A DNA stretch of 64,000 nucleotides from Streptomyces globisporus (GTDB lineage Bacteria > Actinomycetota > Actinomycetes > Streptomycetales > Streptomycetaceae). This document shows positions 48,402 to 57,199 of this stretch, one piece after another. The notes beneath the pieces are model-generated. The model was not told where the DNA came from. It worked only from the letters and a program-made list of their open reading frames with translations, and did not search any database. How positions within the stretch are numbered: the first letter of the stretch is position 1; every line of letters begins with the position of its first letter. Location: positions 62,001-126,000 of the forward strand of contig BMTG01000011.1 in the NCBI GenBank assembly GCA_014649555.1. The letters run 5' to 3'. Both the position numbers and the translations under genes were made by a program.

Positions 48402-50195
48402 TCAGGCGCTGAGCATCGGGTGGGTCTCCAGAATCTCCTCGGATACGCCGAACGCCTCGGTCAGGGTGAGCGCGTGCGGCTCCAGGAAGCCGAGGACCTC
48501 CTCAACGGCGTCGGGCAGGCTCTCGACCTGGACAGCCGTCATCCTCCCCCGGGCCAGCAGGTCTCCGCTGTGGGCGGCGATCCGGCGCAGCGCGAACAGG
48601 GCGTGCAGAGCACGCAGCAGGTCCGCGGGGAGTCCGGAGGGCGCCTGGGCGGCGGCAGTGAGCAGGGATTCGGCGGCGAGCCGGTGCACGTGGGCGCCGG
48701 CCAGGGCAACGGCGGGCGTCACCGCGGAGTTCCAACGGGCCAGCGGGGAGGCGGCGCGCTTCCGGAGTCGGGCCTTCGCGCGGGTGTGGGAAATGCGCTC
48801 GACGTCGGCCAGGAGGTCCTGGAGGAACTGAGGGTCGGTCAGCTCCCGGTCCTCGGCCGTGATCTCACTCTCCGGCTTCAGCTGCACGCCCCCGAGCAGC
48901 ATCTCGCCCCCCGCTTTCTGCATGATCACCGTGTTGTCGCCCTCGGCCGTGATCGTGCCCTCGATCGAGGCGAGCTGGAGCGCGATCCCGTTCGCCTGGA
49001 TCAGGCCCTGCGCGCCGCACCGCTCGCGGCACTCGGACATGACGGCCCGGGACTGCCAGGTGATCCAGGCCTTGGTGATCGCTGTCAGCCGCTCGTACGC
49101 CTCGCGTTCCTCCCCACCGGCCCGGTCCCACTGCCGTACCACCGAGCGCTGGAGCAGCGTGGCGGCGTAGGTCGTCGCCACGGCGTCGAGCAGGGGCATG
49201 TGGTGCCCGCGGTGGGCGATCAGCGGTACCCGCTGCCCCTTCGTCATGCCGGAGGTGTGGCGGGTGTGGGCGTAGCGCATGGCGACGTCGAGCGCGTGTC
49301 GCATGACGCCGAGCCCGTGGGCGGTCATGCAGAGCTTGCCCATGGTGACCCGGCCGATGGATTCCAGGAACCGGCGGCGGGAGCTGCCGAGCGCGCTGGT
49401 GAACTTCCCGTCGGGGGTGAGGCGTCCGTGGTCGCCTTGGAGCAGGGCGTCGAACGGCATGCGAACGTTGTCGAAGGTGGTGGCGCAGTGGTCGACGGGG
49501 CTGCTGGTCGTCTGGGGCAGCGGCCGCACCCCGACACCTTGCAGGGGGCTGCCGTCGCTGTCGCTGAGCGGCACCAGGAACAGGAAAACACCATGGTCGG
49601 CGCCCTCGACGATCAGGCGGGCCGCGACGACGGCCCCCTTCGCCCCGCCGTCCGGGCCAGTGTTGGGCATGAATTTCGCCGCGGCGGTGTGCGGGGTGTT
49701 CAGCACGAACTCGCGTGCCGCCGGGTCGTACGTCGCCGTGGTCTCCATCTGCGCGGCGTCGTTGCCATGGGCCACCTCGGTGCACAGGAACGTCCCGATG
49801 CGGTCCCCGCGGACGTACTCGCCCAGGTCCCGCCCGGCCGTCTCGTGGTCGGCCAGGCTCCCGTGAAACAGGTTGTAGTGGATGGAGATGATGGTGGCCA
49901 TGCCCGGGTCGACGGCACCGGCCCACTCGTGGAGCGCGGTCAACTCGACCGGATCGGCCGCCAGGGCCTGGGGAGCCGCGACAGCGCCGTTGACGATCCG
50001 GAGCCGGTCGTAGCTCAGGCGTATTCGCTCCCGGTGGGTCAGCCCCTCCTGGAAACGGAATGGGGCGGAGCTGAAGAGGCTCCGCCACCGGGCGTGGACC
50101 GTGCCCAGCTGACCGGCGAACAGTACGGAGGAGAGAGCGGCGGAAACGGGGACAGAGGAGACGGATGCGGAATCCGGAATCTGAGAGGCAGTCAC
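48402..50195 (-). CDS. Acyl-CoA oxidase / acyl-CoA dehydrogenase-like flavoprotein
   Basis: A 597-residue protein resembling acyl-CoA oxidases, longer than ordinary acyl-CoA dehydrogenases because of a C-terminal helical extension. FLCTEVAHGNDAAQMETTATYD, FVLNTPHTAAAKFMPNTGPDG, RYAHTRHTSGMTKGQ and the QANGIALQLASIEGTITAEGDNTVIMQKAG segment are typical; the E before G-D-N is the catalytic base position. It would use O2 and release H2O2. The first 20 residues are Ser/Ala/Val-rich and an internal start is possible. It lies on the minus strand between broken fragments and a ParB-like remnant, so it may be a late arrival in the catabolic region rather than part of the pathway. Confidence 0.78.
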   Translation of the reverse strand: MTASQIPDSASVSSVPVSAALSSVLFAGQLGTVHARWRSLFSSAPFRFQEGLTHRERIRLSYDRLRIVNGAVAAPQALAADPVELTALHEWAGAVDPGMATIISIHYNLFHGSLADHETAGRDLGEYVRGDRIGTFLCTEVAHGNDAAQMETTATYDPAAREFVLNTPHTAAAKFMPNTGPDGGAKGAVVAARLIVEGADHGVFLFLVPLSDSDGSPLQGVGVRPLPQTTSSPVDHCATTFDNVRMPFDALLQGDHGRLTPDGKFTSALGSSRRRFLESIGRVTMGKLCMTAHGLGVMRHALDVAMRYAHTRHTSGMTKGQRVPLIAHRGHHMPLLDAVATTYAATLLQRSVVRQWDRAGGEEREAYERLTAITKAWITWQSRAVMSECRERCGAQGLIQANGIALQLASIEGTITAEGDNTVIMQKAGGEMLLGGVQLKPESEITAEDRELTDPQFLQDLLADVERISHTRAKARLRKRAASPLARWNSAVTPAVALAGAHVHRLAAESLLTAAAQAPSGLPADLLRALHALFALRRIAAHSGDLLARGRMTAVQVESLPDAVEEVLGFLEPHALTLTEAFGVSEEILETHPMLSA

Positions 50196-50341
50196 ACCGG
50201 AGAAAACTAGCCTGATCGATCACGTCTGGCTCCGTGACGATCACCACGATTGAGCAGGGCGAAAACACGGTAGGTACCCGCACCGTCACGCACTTCCACC
50301 TGCTCAGCGGCCTGTTGAGCTACCGGACCGGAACGCGAGAA

Positions 50342-50377
50342 GGCCGCTCCGTATCCCCAGAGGAATACGGAGCGGCC
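50342..50377. terminator. Hairpin with 13-bp perfect stem
   Basis: GGCCGCTCCGTAT (50342-50354) pairs perfectly with 50365-50377 around a 10-nt loop. It lies in the gap between the acyl-CoA oxidase-like gene and the ParB-like remnant and may terminate transcription from either side. Confidence 0.6.
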
Positions 50378-50389
50378 CCCCCGTCGTGA

Positions 50390-50490
50390 CGAGGCTTGAT
50401 CTTGGTGAGACCGGCTTCGCATGCGGCGGCGAGGCGTGTGTTGCCGTCGATGACGACGTAATCGGTTCCCAGGCGAACCGTGCTACTTGA
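50390..50490 (-). pseudogene. ParB-like nuclease domain fragment
   Basis: A conceptual minus-strand translation gives LGTDYVVIDGNTRLAAACEAGL, the conserved V-I-D-G-N-T/H-R-x-x-A motif of ParB/sulfiredoxin-like domains. No start or rest of the domain is present, and the frame quickly becomes unlike protein on both sides. It is a short relic. The rest of the 50,196-50,566 gap shows no gene. Confidence 0.5.
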
Positions 50491-50566
50491 GGTCTCCGAT
50501 GACGCACACCCCACCCCACGCCCTGCCTCTGCCACACGTGCCTGACGGCCGCCCGGCCCGAGGGCG

Positions 50567-52858
50567 TCACCCCAGGGTGAGCCGGGGCTTCGGTCCGTCG
50601 GTGCGGCCGGTGGGCGGGGTGCGGCTGCCCGCGCCGTACGGGAGGGGCCAGGGCGCGCCCGGTCCCGTGTAGCCCTGTTCGGCGGCCGCGTGGAGGGTCC
50701 AGTGCGGGTCGTACAGGTGGGGGCGGGCCAGGGCGCAGAGGTCGGCGCGACCCGCCAGGAGCAGGGAGTTGACGTCGTCCCAGGACGAGATCGCGCCGAC
50801 CGCGATGACGGGGACGTCCACGGTGTTGCGGATCCGGTCGGCGTACGGGGTCTGGTAGGAGCGGCCGAACTCGGGACGCTCCTCGGGCACGACCTGGCCC
50901 GTGGAGACGTCGATGGCGTCGGCCCCGTGCTCGGCGAAGGCGCGGGCGATCGTGACGGCGTCCTCGGCGTCGGTGCCGCCTTCGGCCCAGTCGGTGGCGG
51001 AGATCCGCACGGTCATCGGCCGTTCCCGCGGCCAGACTTCGCGCACGGCGTCGAAGACGTCGAGGGGGAAGCGGAGGCGGCCGGCCAGGGATCCGCCGTA
51101 GCCGTCGGTGCGGTGGTTGGTGAGCGGGGAGAGGAAGCCGGAGAGCAGATAGCCGTGGGCACAGTGCAGTTCGAGGAGGTCGAAGCCGGAGTCGGCGGCG
51201 CGCCGGGCGGCCGCCACGAACTGCTCGCGTACGGCGTCCAGTCCGGCCCGGTCCAGCTCGGCCGGGACCTGGCTGACGCCGGGGGCGTACGGGAGCGGGG
51301 AGGCGGCCGTCAGGGGCCAGTTGCCGCTGTCCAGGGGCTGGTCGATGCCCTCCCACATCAGCTTGGTGGAGCCCTTGCGGCCGGAGTGGCCGAGCTGGAC
51401 GCCGATGGCGGCGCCGGGGGCGGAGGTGTGGACGAAATCGGTGATCCGCCGCCAGGTCAGGGCCTGTTCGTCGTTCCACAGGCCCGTGCAGCCGGGGGTG
51501 ATGCGGCCTTCGGGGCTGACGCAGACCATCTCGGTCATGGTGAGTCCGGCGCCGCCGAGCGCGCGGGCCCCGAGGTGGACGAGGTGGAAGTCGCCGGGGA
51601 GCCCGTCGGTGGCGGAGTACATGTCCATCGGGGAGACGACGACGCGGTTGCGCAGCTCCAGACCGCGCAGCCGGAACGGGGTGAACATCGGCGGGGTTCC
51701 GGGCGGGCAGCCGAACTCCTCCTCGACGGCGGCGGTGAACGAGGCGTCGCGCAGCCGGAGGTTGTCGTGGGTGACCCGGCGGCTGCGGGTGAGCAGGTTG
51801 AACGCGAAGCGCCGGGGCTGCTGGTCGACGTAGTGGGCCAGCTCCTCGAACCAGCGGAGACTGGCCGCGGCCGCGCGCTGGGTCGAGGCGACGACCGGGC
51901 GGCGCTCGGCCTCGTACGCCGTCAACGCGGACGGCAGGTCGGGCTGTTCCTCGATACAGGCGGCCAGGGCGAGGGCGTCCTCGACGGCGAGCTTGGTGCC
52001 GGAGCCGATGGAGAAGTGGGCGGTGTGGGCCGCGTCGCCGATGAGCACGGTGTTGCCGTGGGACCAGCGGGAATTGGTGACCGTCCGGAAGGCGAGCCAG
52101 GAGGACCGGTTGCCGCGCAGGGGGCGGCCGTCCAGGGCCTCGGTGAAGAACTTGGCGCAGCGGGTCGTGGATTCGGCCGGGTCGCAGGTGTCGAATCCGG
52201 CGGCGCGCCACACCTCCTCGCGCATCTCGACGATGACGGTGGAGGCGTCGGCGGCGTACGGGTAGCCGTGCAACTGCATGACACCGTAGGGCGTTTCGGC
52301 GATCTCGAAGCGGAAGGCGTCGAGCGCGAAGTCGGCGGCGAGCCAGAGGTAGCGGTTGCGGTGTTCGGTGACGCTCGGGCCGAAGGCGTCGGCGTGCGCC
52401 GTGCGGGTGGCGCTGTGCACCCCGTCGGCGGCGATGACCAGGTCGTGGTGGGCGGCGAGCTCGGCGGCGGGCGGGGCCAGGGTGCGGAAGCGGAGGTCGA
52501 CGCCGAGGCCGGCGCAGCGCTCGTGCAGGATCTCCAGGAGCCGGCGGCGGCCGAGGGCGGCGAAGCCGTGTCCGCCCGAGGTGTGGGTGCGGCCGCGGTG
52601 GGCGATGTCGATGGTGTCCCAGCGGACGAACTCGCGGCCGAGGGCGCTGTACACCTCGGGGTCGGCGTGCTCGATGCCGCCGAGGGTCTCGTCGGAGAGG
52701 ACGACTCCGAAGCCGAAGGTGTCGTCGGGGGCGTTGCGCTCGAAGACGGTGATCTCGCGGTCCGGGTCGAGCCGCTTGAGCAGGGACGCGGCGTAGAGCC
52801 CGCCGGGGCCGCCGCCGATGACCGCGATGCGCCGGACGGACGGTCCGCTGCCCGCCAC
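50567..52858 (-). CDS. Fused flavin monooxygenase / Old Yellow Enzyme (2-aminobenzoyl-CoA monooxygenase/reductase type)
   Basis: A 763-residue fusion. Residues 1 to about 385 are a class A FAD monooxygenase (loop IAVIGGGPGGLYAA at 11-24; GDAAHTAHFSIGSGTKLA near 272). Residues about 388-763 are an Old Yellow Enzyme (MFTPFRLRGLELRNRVVVSP, IGVQLGHSGRKGS, LHCAHGYLLSGFLSPLTNHR, TDGYGGSLAGR). This exact architecture is that of 2-aminobenzoyl-CoA monooxygenase/reductase, which hydroxylates and then reduces the CoA-activated ring. Databases also label it salicylyl-CoA 5-hydroxylase/oxidoreductase. No gentisate dioxygenase is visible, so the aminobenzoyl-CoA reading is favoured. The start is the GTG at 52858, 2 nt after the crotonase stop; longer upstream frames are antiphase. 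Confidence 0.85.
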   Translation of the reverse strand: MAGSGPSVRRIAVIGGGPGGLYAASLLKRLDPDREITVFERNAPDDTFGFGVVLSDETLGGIEHADPEVYSALGREFVRWDTIDIAHRGRTHTSGGHGFAALGRRRLLEILHERCAGLGVDLRFRTLAPPAAELAAHHDLVIAADGVHSATRTAHADAFGPSVTEHRNRYLWLAADFALDAFRFEIAETPYGVMQLHGYPYAADASTVIVEMREEVWRAAGFDTCDPAESTTRCAKFFTEALDGRPLRGNRSSWLAFRTVTNSRWSHGNTVLIGDAAHTAHFSIGSGTKLAVEDALALAACIEEQPDLPSALTAYEAERRPVVASTQRAAAASLRWFEELAHYVDQQPRRFAFNLLTRSRRVTHDNLRLRDASFTAAVEEEFGCPPGTPPMFTPFRLRGLELRNRVVVSPMDMYSATDGLPGDFHLVHLGARALGGAGLTMTEMVCVSPEGRITPGCTGLWNDEQALTWRRITDFVHTSAPGAAIGVQLGHSGRKGSTKLMWEGIDQPLDSGNWPLTAASPLPYAPGVSQVPAELDRAGLDAVREQFVAAARRAADSGFDLLELHCAHGYLLSGFLSPLTNHRTDGYGGSLAGRLRFPLDVFDAVREVWPRERPMTVRISATDWAEGGTDAEDAVTIARAFAEHGADAIDVSTGQVVPEERPEFGRSYQTPYADRIRNTVDVPVIAVGAISSWDDVNSLLLAGRADLCALARPHLYDPHWTLHAAAEQGYTGPGAPWPLPYGAGSRTPPTGRTDGPKPRLTLG

Positions 52859-52860
52859 GG

Positions 52861-53688
52861 CTATCGCCCCTGCCACTTCGGGGGCCGCTTCTCGGTGAAG
52901 GCGGCGTGGAACTCGGCGTAGTCCTCGCCGTGCATCAGGAGGGCCTGGGTGTTGGCGTCCAGCTCGACGGATGCGGCGAGCGGCATGTCCAGCTCGGCGG
53001 TGAGCAGGGCCTTGGTCTGGGCGAGCGCGAGAGCGGGTCCGTCGGCGAGGCGGCGGGCCAGCTCGGCGGCGCGTTCGTCGGCCTTCCCCTCCTCGGCCAG
53101 CTCGCTGATCAGCCCGATCCGCTCCGCCTCGGGGGCGCGGACGGCGTCGCCGAGCATCAGGAGCCGGGTGGCGTGGCCGAGGCCGACGACCCGGGGCAGC
53201 AGGTAGGCCGCGCCCATGTCGCCGCCGGAGAGGCCGACCCGGGTGAAGAGGAAGGCGAAGCGGGCGGAGGGGTCGGCGACCCGGAAGTCGGCGGCGAGGG
53301 CCAGAACGGCTCCGGCGCCCGCCGCGACCCCGTGAACGGCGGCGACGACGGGAAAGGGGCACTCCCGCAGGGCCCGGACGACCTGTCCGGTCATCCGGTT
53401 GAAGTCGAGGAGCTGCGCGGTGTCCATGGCCAGGGTGGCGCCGATGATCTCGTCGACGTCACCGCCGGAGCAGAAGCCGCGCCCCTCCCCGGCCAGGACG
53501 AGGGCGCGCACGGAGCGTTCCCGGGAGAGCTCGGCGAGCAGGTCGCGCAGATCGGCGTAGGCGCCGAAGGTGAGCGCGTTGAGTCTTTCGGGGCGGGAGA
53601 ATGTGACGGTTGCCACACCGTCGTCCCGGGTCAGCCGGAGATGACGCCATTCCTCGGTGCTCGGGGCCGAGCTGGGAAACGGGCTCAT
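52861..53688 (-). CDS. Enoyl-CoA hydratase/isomerase family protein (crotonase)
   Basis: A 275-residue crotonase. The CoA-binding oxyanion pieces ALVLAGEGRGFCSGGDVDE and AVHGVAAGAGAVLALAADFR are present. The two hydratase glutamates (usually in G-G-G-x-E and Q-P-E) are replaced by Val and Phe. An Asp occurs in GLSGGDMGAAYLLPRVVG, where isomerase-type members such as PaaG keep their catalytic Asp. An isomerase or ring-modifying reaction is therefore likelier than plain hydration. The ATG at 53688 follows GAAGGGGA. It is translationally adjacent to the fused monooxygenase and is presumably the first gene of that transcript. Confidence 0.85.
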   Translation of the reverse strand: MSPFPSSAPSTEEWRHLRLTRDDGVATVTFSRPERLNALTFGAYADLRDLLAELSRERSVRALVLAGEGRGFCSGGDVDEIIGATLAMDTAQLLDFNRMTGQVVRALRECPFPVVAAVHGVAAGAGAVLALAADFRVADPSARFAFLFTRVGLSGGDMGAAYLLPRVVGLGHATRLLMLGDAVRAPEAERIGLISELAEEGKADERAAELARRLADGPALALAQTKALLTAELDMPLAASVELDANTQALLMHGEDYAEFHAAFTEKRPPKWQGR

Positions 53689-53907
53689 GGAGGGGTCCCC
53701 TTCAGCGATCGGGCGGGTGCCGGCCGTGCGCGGGTCGCGTTCCGCCTCCGAAGTTATCACTCAGGCGTGACCGCCGTCACGAGGTCGCAATACGGCATCC
53801 ATGAGACTGTTGTGGCGAAAGTCCCCTTTGCTCCGGCCGACCGCCCCTATGGCTGGGCCGGAGCGGTTCGTAAGGTTGAAACCAGGAAGTCTCGACACGA
53901 GTACGAC

Positions 53908-54435
53908 GTGAACCCGAAAAGACGACTGCCCGAGAGCCGAGACCTCCCGCTTCAGGTAGACCCGCTCCCGAACGGAAACCCTGCCGTGCCGCCCGATGTC
54001 CCCGTCCCCGCTTCCTGGCGCATCGCCCTGCCGCACTCCACCGCGGCCGTGCCGATCGCCCGGGCTCTCATCCGTACGGCCCTGTCGGACATCGACGCCC
54101 CGGCCGACAGCGACACCGCCGAACTGCTGACCGCCGAGCTGGTGGCCAACGCGGTCGAGCACACCCTGGGCGGCGAGCCCATCGAGCTGGTCGTGGAGCT
54201 GCTGCCCACCGGCTGCCAGGTCGAGGTGCACGACCGCGACCCCGCCCCGCCGGGCGACCTGTCCCGGCCGCAGCCGGGCTTCGAGGTCGATCCCTGGCAG
54301 GAGCACGGCCGCGGCCTGCTGCTGATCCGGACCCTCAGCTCCGCGTGCGGTCACCGCACCACGGAACACGGCAAGGCCGTCTGGTTCACACTTCCGGCGA
54401 TACCGGCGCAGCCGGGTCCGTCGCCGGGGAGCTGA
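53908..54435 (+). CDS. Anti-sigma-factor-type serine kinase / HATPase (SpoIIAB-like)
   Basis: A protein of about 175 residues. After a basic N-terminus it contains one GHKL ATPase domain: PHSTAAVPIARALIRTAL, the N-box LLTAELVANAVEHTLG, VEVHDRDPAPP (G1) and HGRGLLLIRTLSSACG (G2). Streptomyces encode many such stand-alone regulators, which bind sigma factors or antagonists. The start is uncertain: a GTG at 53908 (NPKRRLPES...) is best by composition but has no clear ribosome site. It is divergent from the crotonase gene, and its 3' end overlaps the convergent permease gene by 50 nt. No partner gene is adjacent. Confidence 0.72.
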   Translation: MNPKRRLPESRDLPLQVDPLPNGNPAVPPDVPVPASWRIALPHSTAAVPIARALIRTALSDIDAPADSDTAELLTAELVANAVEHTLGGEPIELVVELLPTGCQVEVHDRDPAPPGDLSRPQPGFEVDPWQEHGRGLLLIRTLSSACGHRTTEHGKAVWFTLPAIPAQPGPSPGS

Positions 54436-55873
54436 CCAGCCGGGAGCGCTTGCGGCCGTAGCCGGCGTAGAGGAGCGAGCCGACGGCCAGGAAGACCGCG
54501 AACTGGACCCAGGTCGTCCAGCCGGTCCCGTACATCAGATACAGGCAGAAGGCGACGCCCAGCAGCGGGCTGACCGGGTAGAGCGGGACCCGGAAGGACC
54601 GCTTGAGCTCGGGGTTGCGGCGCCGGAGCACCACCACCGCGACATTGACGGCGACCATCGTGGCGAGCGTGCCGATGGTCGTCAGGTTCACGACGACGTC
54701 CAGCGGGACGAAGGCGGCCGGGACCGCGAAGACGCAGGCGACGATCCAGGTGTTGGCGACCGGGGTGTGGGTCTTCGGAGAGACCCGCTCGAAGACGCGC
54801 GGGATGAGTCCGTCGCGGGACATCGACATCAGGATGCGGGTCTGCCCGTACATCACGGCGAGCACCACCGAGGCGATGGCGACGACCGCGCCGAAGGCGA
54901 CGATGCCGCCGCCCACCGAGGAGTCGGTGACCTCGTTGACGGCGATCGAGAGAGCGGCACTCTTGTTCGCGACGGCGTCCGAGCCGATCGCGCCGATGGC
55001 GGAGAGCGCCACGGCGCAGTAGAGCAGGGTCACGACGCCGATGCAGATCAGGATGGCGAGGGGGATGTTCCGCCGGGGGTCCTTGACCTCTTCGCCGGCC
55101 GTGGTGATGGCGTCGAAGCCGATGTAGGAGAAGAACGCGAGCGACGCGCCCGCGGTGATCCCGCCGAGCCCGTGGGTGGCGAACGGCATGAGGTTGTCGT
55201 CCTGGAACGCGCTGAACGCCACCGCGCAGAACGCGATCAGGATGCCGATCTTGAGGACGGCCATGGCGGCGGTGGCCGTGGCGCTCTCCCGGACACCGCG
55301 CACCAGCAGGGTGGCGGCCATGGCGATCACGACGACGGCGGGCAGGTTGACCACACCGCCCTCACCGGGCCCGGAGGACAGGGCGGCGGGCAGCTCCCAG
55401 CCGAACAGGCTGTTCAGCAGCTCGTTGACGTACTGGCTCCAGCCCACCGCGACGGCGGAGACCGAGACGCCGTACTCCAGCAGCAGGCACCAGCCGACGA
55501 GGAAGGCGGTGCGCTCGCCGAGCGCCGCGTACGCGAAGGAGTACGAGCTCCCGGAGACCGGGATGGCGCTGCCCAGCTCCGCGAAGGACAGGGCGGTGAA
55601 GATGCAGGTGATCGCCGCGAGGACGAACGAGATCACGACGGCTGGGCCGGCCTCGGCGACGCTGTCGGAGAGCCCGACGAAGATGCCGGTGCCGACGATC
55701 GCGCCGACCCCGAAGCAGACGAGCTGGAAGAGGCCCATCGTGCGCTTGAGGCCGTGACCCTCCAGGTCGCCGCCGGATTCGGCGATGAGCTGCTCGGGGC
55801 TCTTGCGGCGCAGGCCCGACAGGTGGGGGCCGGAGGGCTTCGGGGTGCCGGATCGCGGCAGACCGGTGCTCAT
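54386..55873 (-). CDS. APC-family cationic amino acid permease
   Basis: A 495-residue membrane protein with about twelve helices. The helix-1 motif FGVGAIVGTGIFVGLS, SFAELGSAIPVSGSSYSFAY and FFSYIGFDAITTAGEEVKDPRR are hallmarks of the cationic amino acid transporter branch. Its place 208 nt downstream of ornithine carbamoyltransferase on the same strand suggests arginine uptake or arginine/ornithine exchange. The ATG at 55873 is chosen; one five codons upstream (55888) is also possible. A large hairpin and a separate palindrome precede the gene. The 3' end overlaps the convergent HATPase gene. Confidence 0.82.
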   Translation of the reverse strand: MSTGLPRSGTPKPSGPHLSGLRRKSPEQLIAESGGDLEGHGLKRTMGLFQLVCFGVGAIVGTGIFVGLSDSVAEAGPAVVISFVLAAITCIFTALSFAELGSAIPVSGSSYSFAYAALGERTAFLVGWCLLLEYGVSVSAVAVGWSQYVNELLNSLFGWELPAALSSGPGEGGVVNLPAVVVIAMAATLLVRGVRESATATAAMAVLKIGILIAFCAVAFSAFQDDNLMPFATHGLGGITAGASLAFFSYIGFDAITTAGEEVKDPRRNIPLAILICIGVVTLLYCAVALSAIGAIGSDAVANKSAALSIAVNEVTDSSVGGGIVAFGAVVAIASVVLAVMYGQTRILMSMSRDGLIPRVFERVSPKTHTPVANTWIVACVFAVPAAFVPLDVVVNLTTIGTLATMVAVNVAVVVLRRRNPELKRSFRVPLYPVSPLLGVAFCLYLMYGTGWTTWVQFAVFLAVGSLLYAGYGRKRSRLVSSPATDPAAPVSPEV

Positions 55874-55944
55874 GCGGGACGTTCTCATCTCTGGTGGTGC
55901 AGTGGGGGGACGGCCCGTGCGCCGACAGGCGACGGCACAGGTAT

Positions 55945-55984
55945 GGGGTTCGACCCTGCGGGGGTCTCCCCGGGTCCGAACCCC
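55945..55984 (-). terminator. Large leader hairpin upstream of the permease gene
   Basis: Positions 55945-55956 pair with 55972-55984 (one bulged base), and inside this a second stem pairs G's at 55960-55964 with C's at 55968-55971. On the minus strand it follows the ornithine carbamoyltransferase stop and precedes the permease start. It could be a terminator or attenuator separating the two. Confidence 0.5.
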
Positions 55985-56014
55985 ACCAAGAGCCGACATC
56001 GTAGCCACCAGCAC

Positions 56015-56045
56015 GCATGTTCACCCAATCGGGTGTATGGGCATG
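56015..56045. promoter_or_regulatory. Palindrome upstream of the permease gene
   Basis: CACCC-AATC-GGGTG (56022-56035) lies inside a wider match of GCATG (56015-56019) and GCATGC (from 56040). The symmetric shape suggests an operator for the permease gene. The regulator is not identifiable. Confidence 0.4.
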
Positions 56046-56080
56046 CGAACCCCTGCCCCGTATGCGTGTAGCTCGCGCGG

Positions 56081-57085
56081 CTACTTCCCGGCGAGCGTCG
56101 CCACCAGGACGGCCTTGATCGTGTGCATCCGGTTCTCCGCCTGGTCGAAGACGACGGAGTGCGGCGACTCGAAGACCTCGTCGCTGACCTCCAGCTCGGT
56201 CAGCCCGTACCGGGCGTGGATGTCCCGGCCGACCTGGGTGCCGAGGTCGTGGAAGGCCGGCAGGCAGTGCAGGAACTTCACGTCCGGGTTGCCGGTGGCC
56301 CGCAGGACGTCCATCGTCACGGCGTAGGGCCCGAGGGCGGCGATGCGCTCGGCCCAGACCTCCTTGGGCTCCCCCATGGAGACCCAGACGTCGGTGGCGA
56401 CGAAGTCGGCGCCCGCGACACCCTGGGCCACGTCGCCGGTGAGGGTGATCTTCGCCCCGCTGGCCTCGGCGAGCTTCCGGGCCCGGGCCACGACCGCCTC
56501 GTCCGGCCAGTACGCCTCGGGAGCGACGATCCGGACGTCCAGGCCCAGCAGGGCACCGGTGATCAGGTAGGAGTTGCCCATGTTGAAGCGGGCGTCGCCG
56601 AGGTAGGCGAAGGCCGTCCCCGCGAGGGCGCCCTCGCGGCACTCGGTCATGGTGAGGACGTCGGCGAGCATCTGGGTGGGGTGCCAGTCGTCGGTGAGCC
56701 CGTTGAAGACCGGCACGCCGCCGTGCGCGGCCAGCTCCTCGACGGCCTGCTGACTGTCGCCCCGGTACTCGATCCCGTCGAACATCCGGCCCAGCACCCG
56801 GGCGGTGTCCTTCACGGACTCCTTGTGGCCCATCTGGGAGCCCGCGGGGTCGAGGTAGGTGGTGAAGGCGCCCTGGTCGGCGGCGGCGACCTCGAACGCA
56901 CAGCGCGTCCGGGTCGAGGTCTTCTCGAAGATCAGCGCGATGTTCTTGCCGCGCAGCCGCTGGACCTCGGCCCCGGCCTTCTTGGCCGCCTTGAGCTCGG
57001 CGGCCAGCGCGACCAGGCCGAGAAACTCCTCGGAGGTGAAGTCCAGCTCCTTGAGGAAGTGGCGGCCGGTGAGGTCTATGGCCAT
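56081..57085 (-). CDS. Ornithine carbamoyltransferase
   Basis: A 334-residue transcarbamoylase. The carbamoyl-phosphate loop S-T-R-T-R lies at 57-61 in [29 protein letters not shown], the ornithine-binding D-x-x-x-S-M-G (DVWVSMGEP) and HCLPAFHD are all present, so it should be active. The ATG at 57085 follows AGGAGC by eight bases. A biosynthetic ArgF role is possible, but its position 115 nt downstream of arginine deiminase and upstream of a cationic amino acid permease favours the catabolic arginine deiminase pathway (citrulline plus phosphate to ornithine and carbamoyl phosphate). No carbamate kinase gene is in the window. Confidence 0.9.
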   Translation of the reverse strand: MAIDLTGRHFLKELDFTSEEFLGLVALAAELKAAKKAGAEVQRLRGKNIALIFEKTSTRTRCAFEVAAADQGAFTTYLDPAGSQMGHKESVKDTARVLGRMFDGIEYRGDSQQAVEELAAHGGVPVFNGLTDDWHPTQMLADVLTMTECREGALAGTAFAYLGDARFNMGNSYLITGALLGLDVRIVAPEAYWPDEAVVARARKLAEASGAKITLTGDVAQGVAGADFVATDVWVSMGEPKEVWAERIAALGPYAVTMDVLRATGNPDVKFLHCLPAFHDLGTQVGRDIHARYGLTELEVSDEVFESPHSVVFDQAENRMHTIKAVLVATLAGK

Positions 57086-57142
57086 GATGACTGCTCCTGG
57101 GTCGGGCGGGGATCGGCGCACTGCGCGCGGCAGGGCTGGAAG

Positions 57143-57169
57143 TCTATACGATGCCTCGCATCTCTATAC
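57143..57169. promoter_or_regulatory. Symmetric candidate operator between arcA and the carbamoyltransferase gene
   Basis: Two direct copies of TCTATAC (57143-57149 and 57163-57169) flank the palindrome GATGC-CTC-GCATC (57150-57162). The element is AT-rich for this genome and lies about 60 nt upstream of the carbamoyltransferase start. An ArgR-type or other arginine-responsive regulator is plausible, but the sequence does not clearly match the ARG box consensus. Confidence 0.45.
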
Positions 57170-57199
57170 AGGGCCATGGGTTCGCCTTCCGTCGGCCGC

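Noticed and set aside
55945-55984. GGTTCGA-containing hairpin considered as a tRNA T-arm
   Set aside because: No acceptor, D-arm or anticodon stem can be folded around it; it is a simple nested hairpin.
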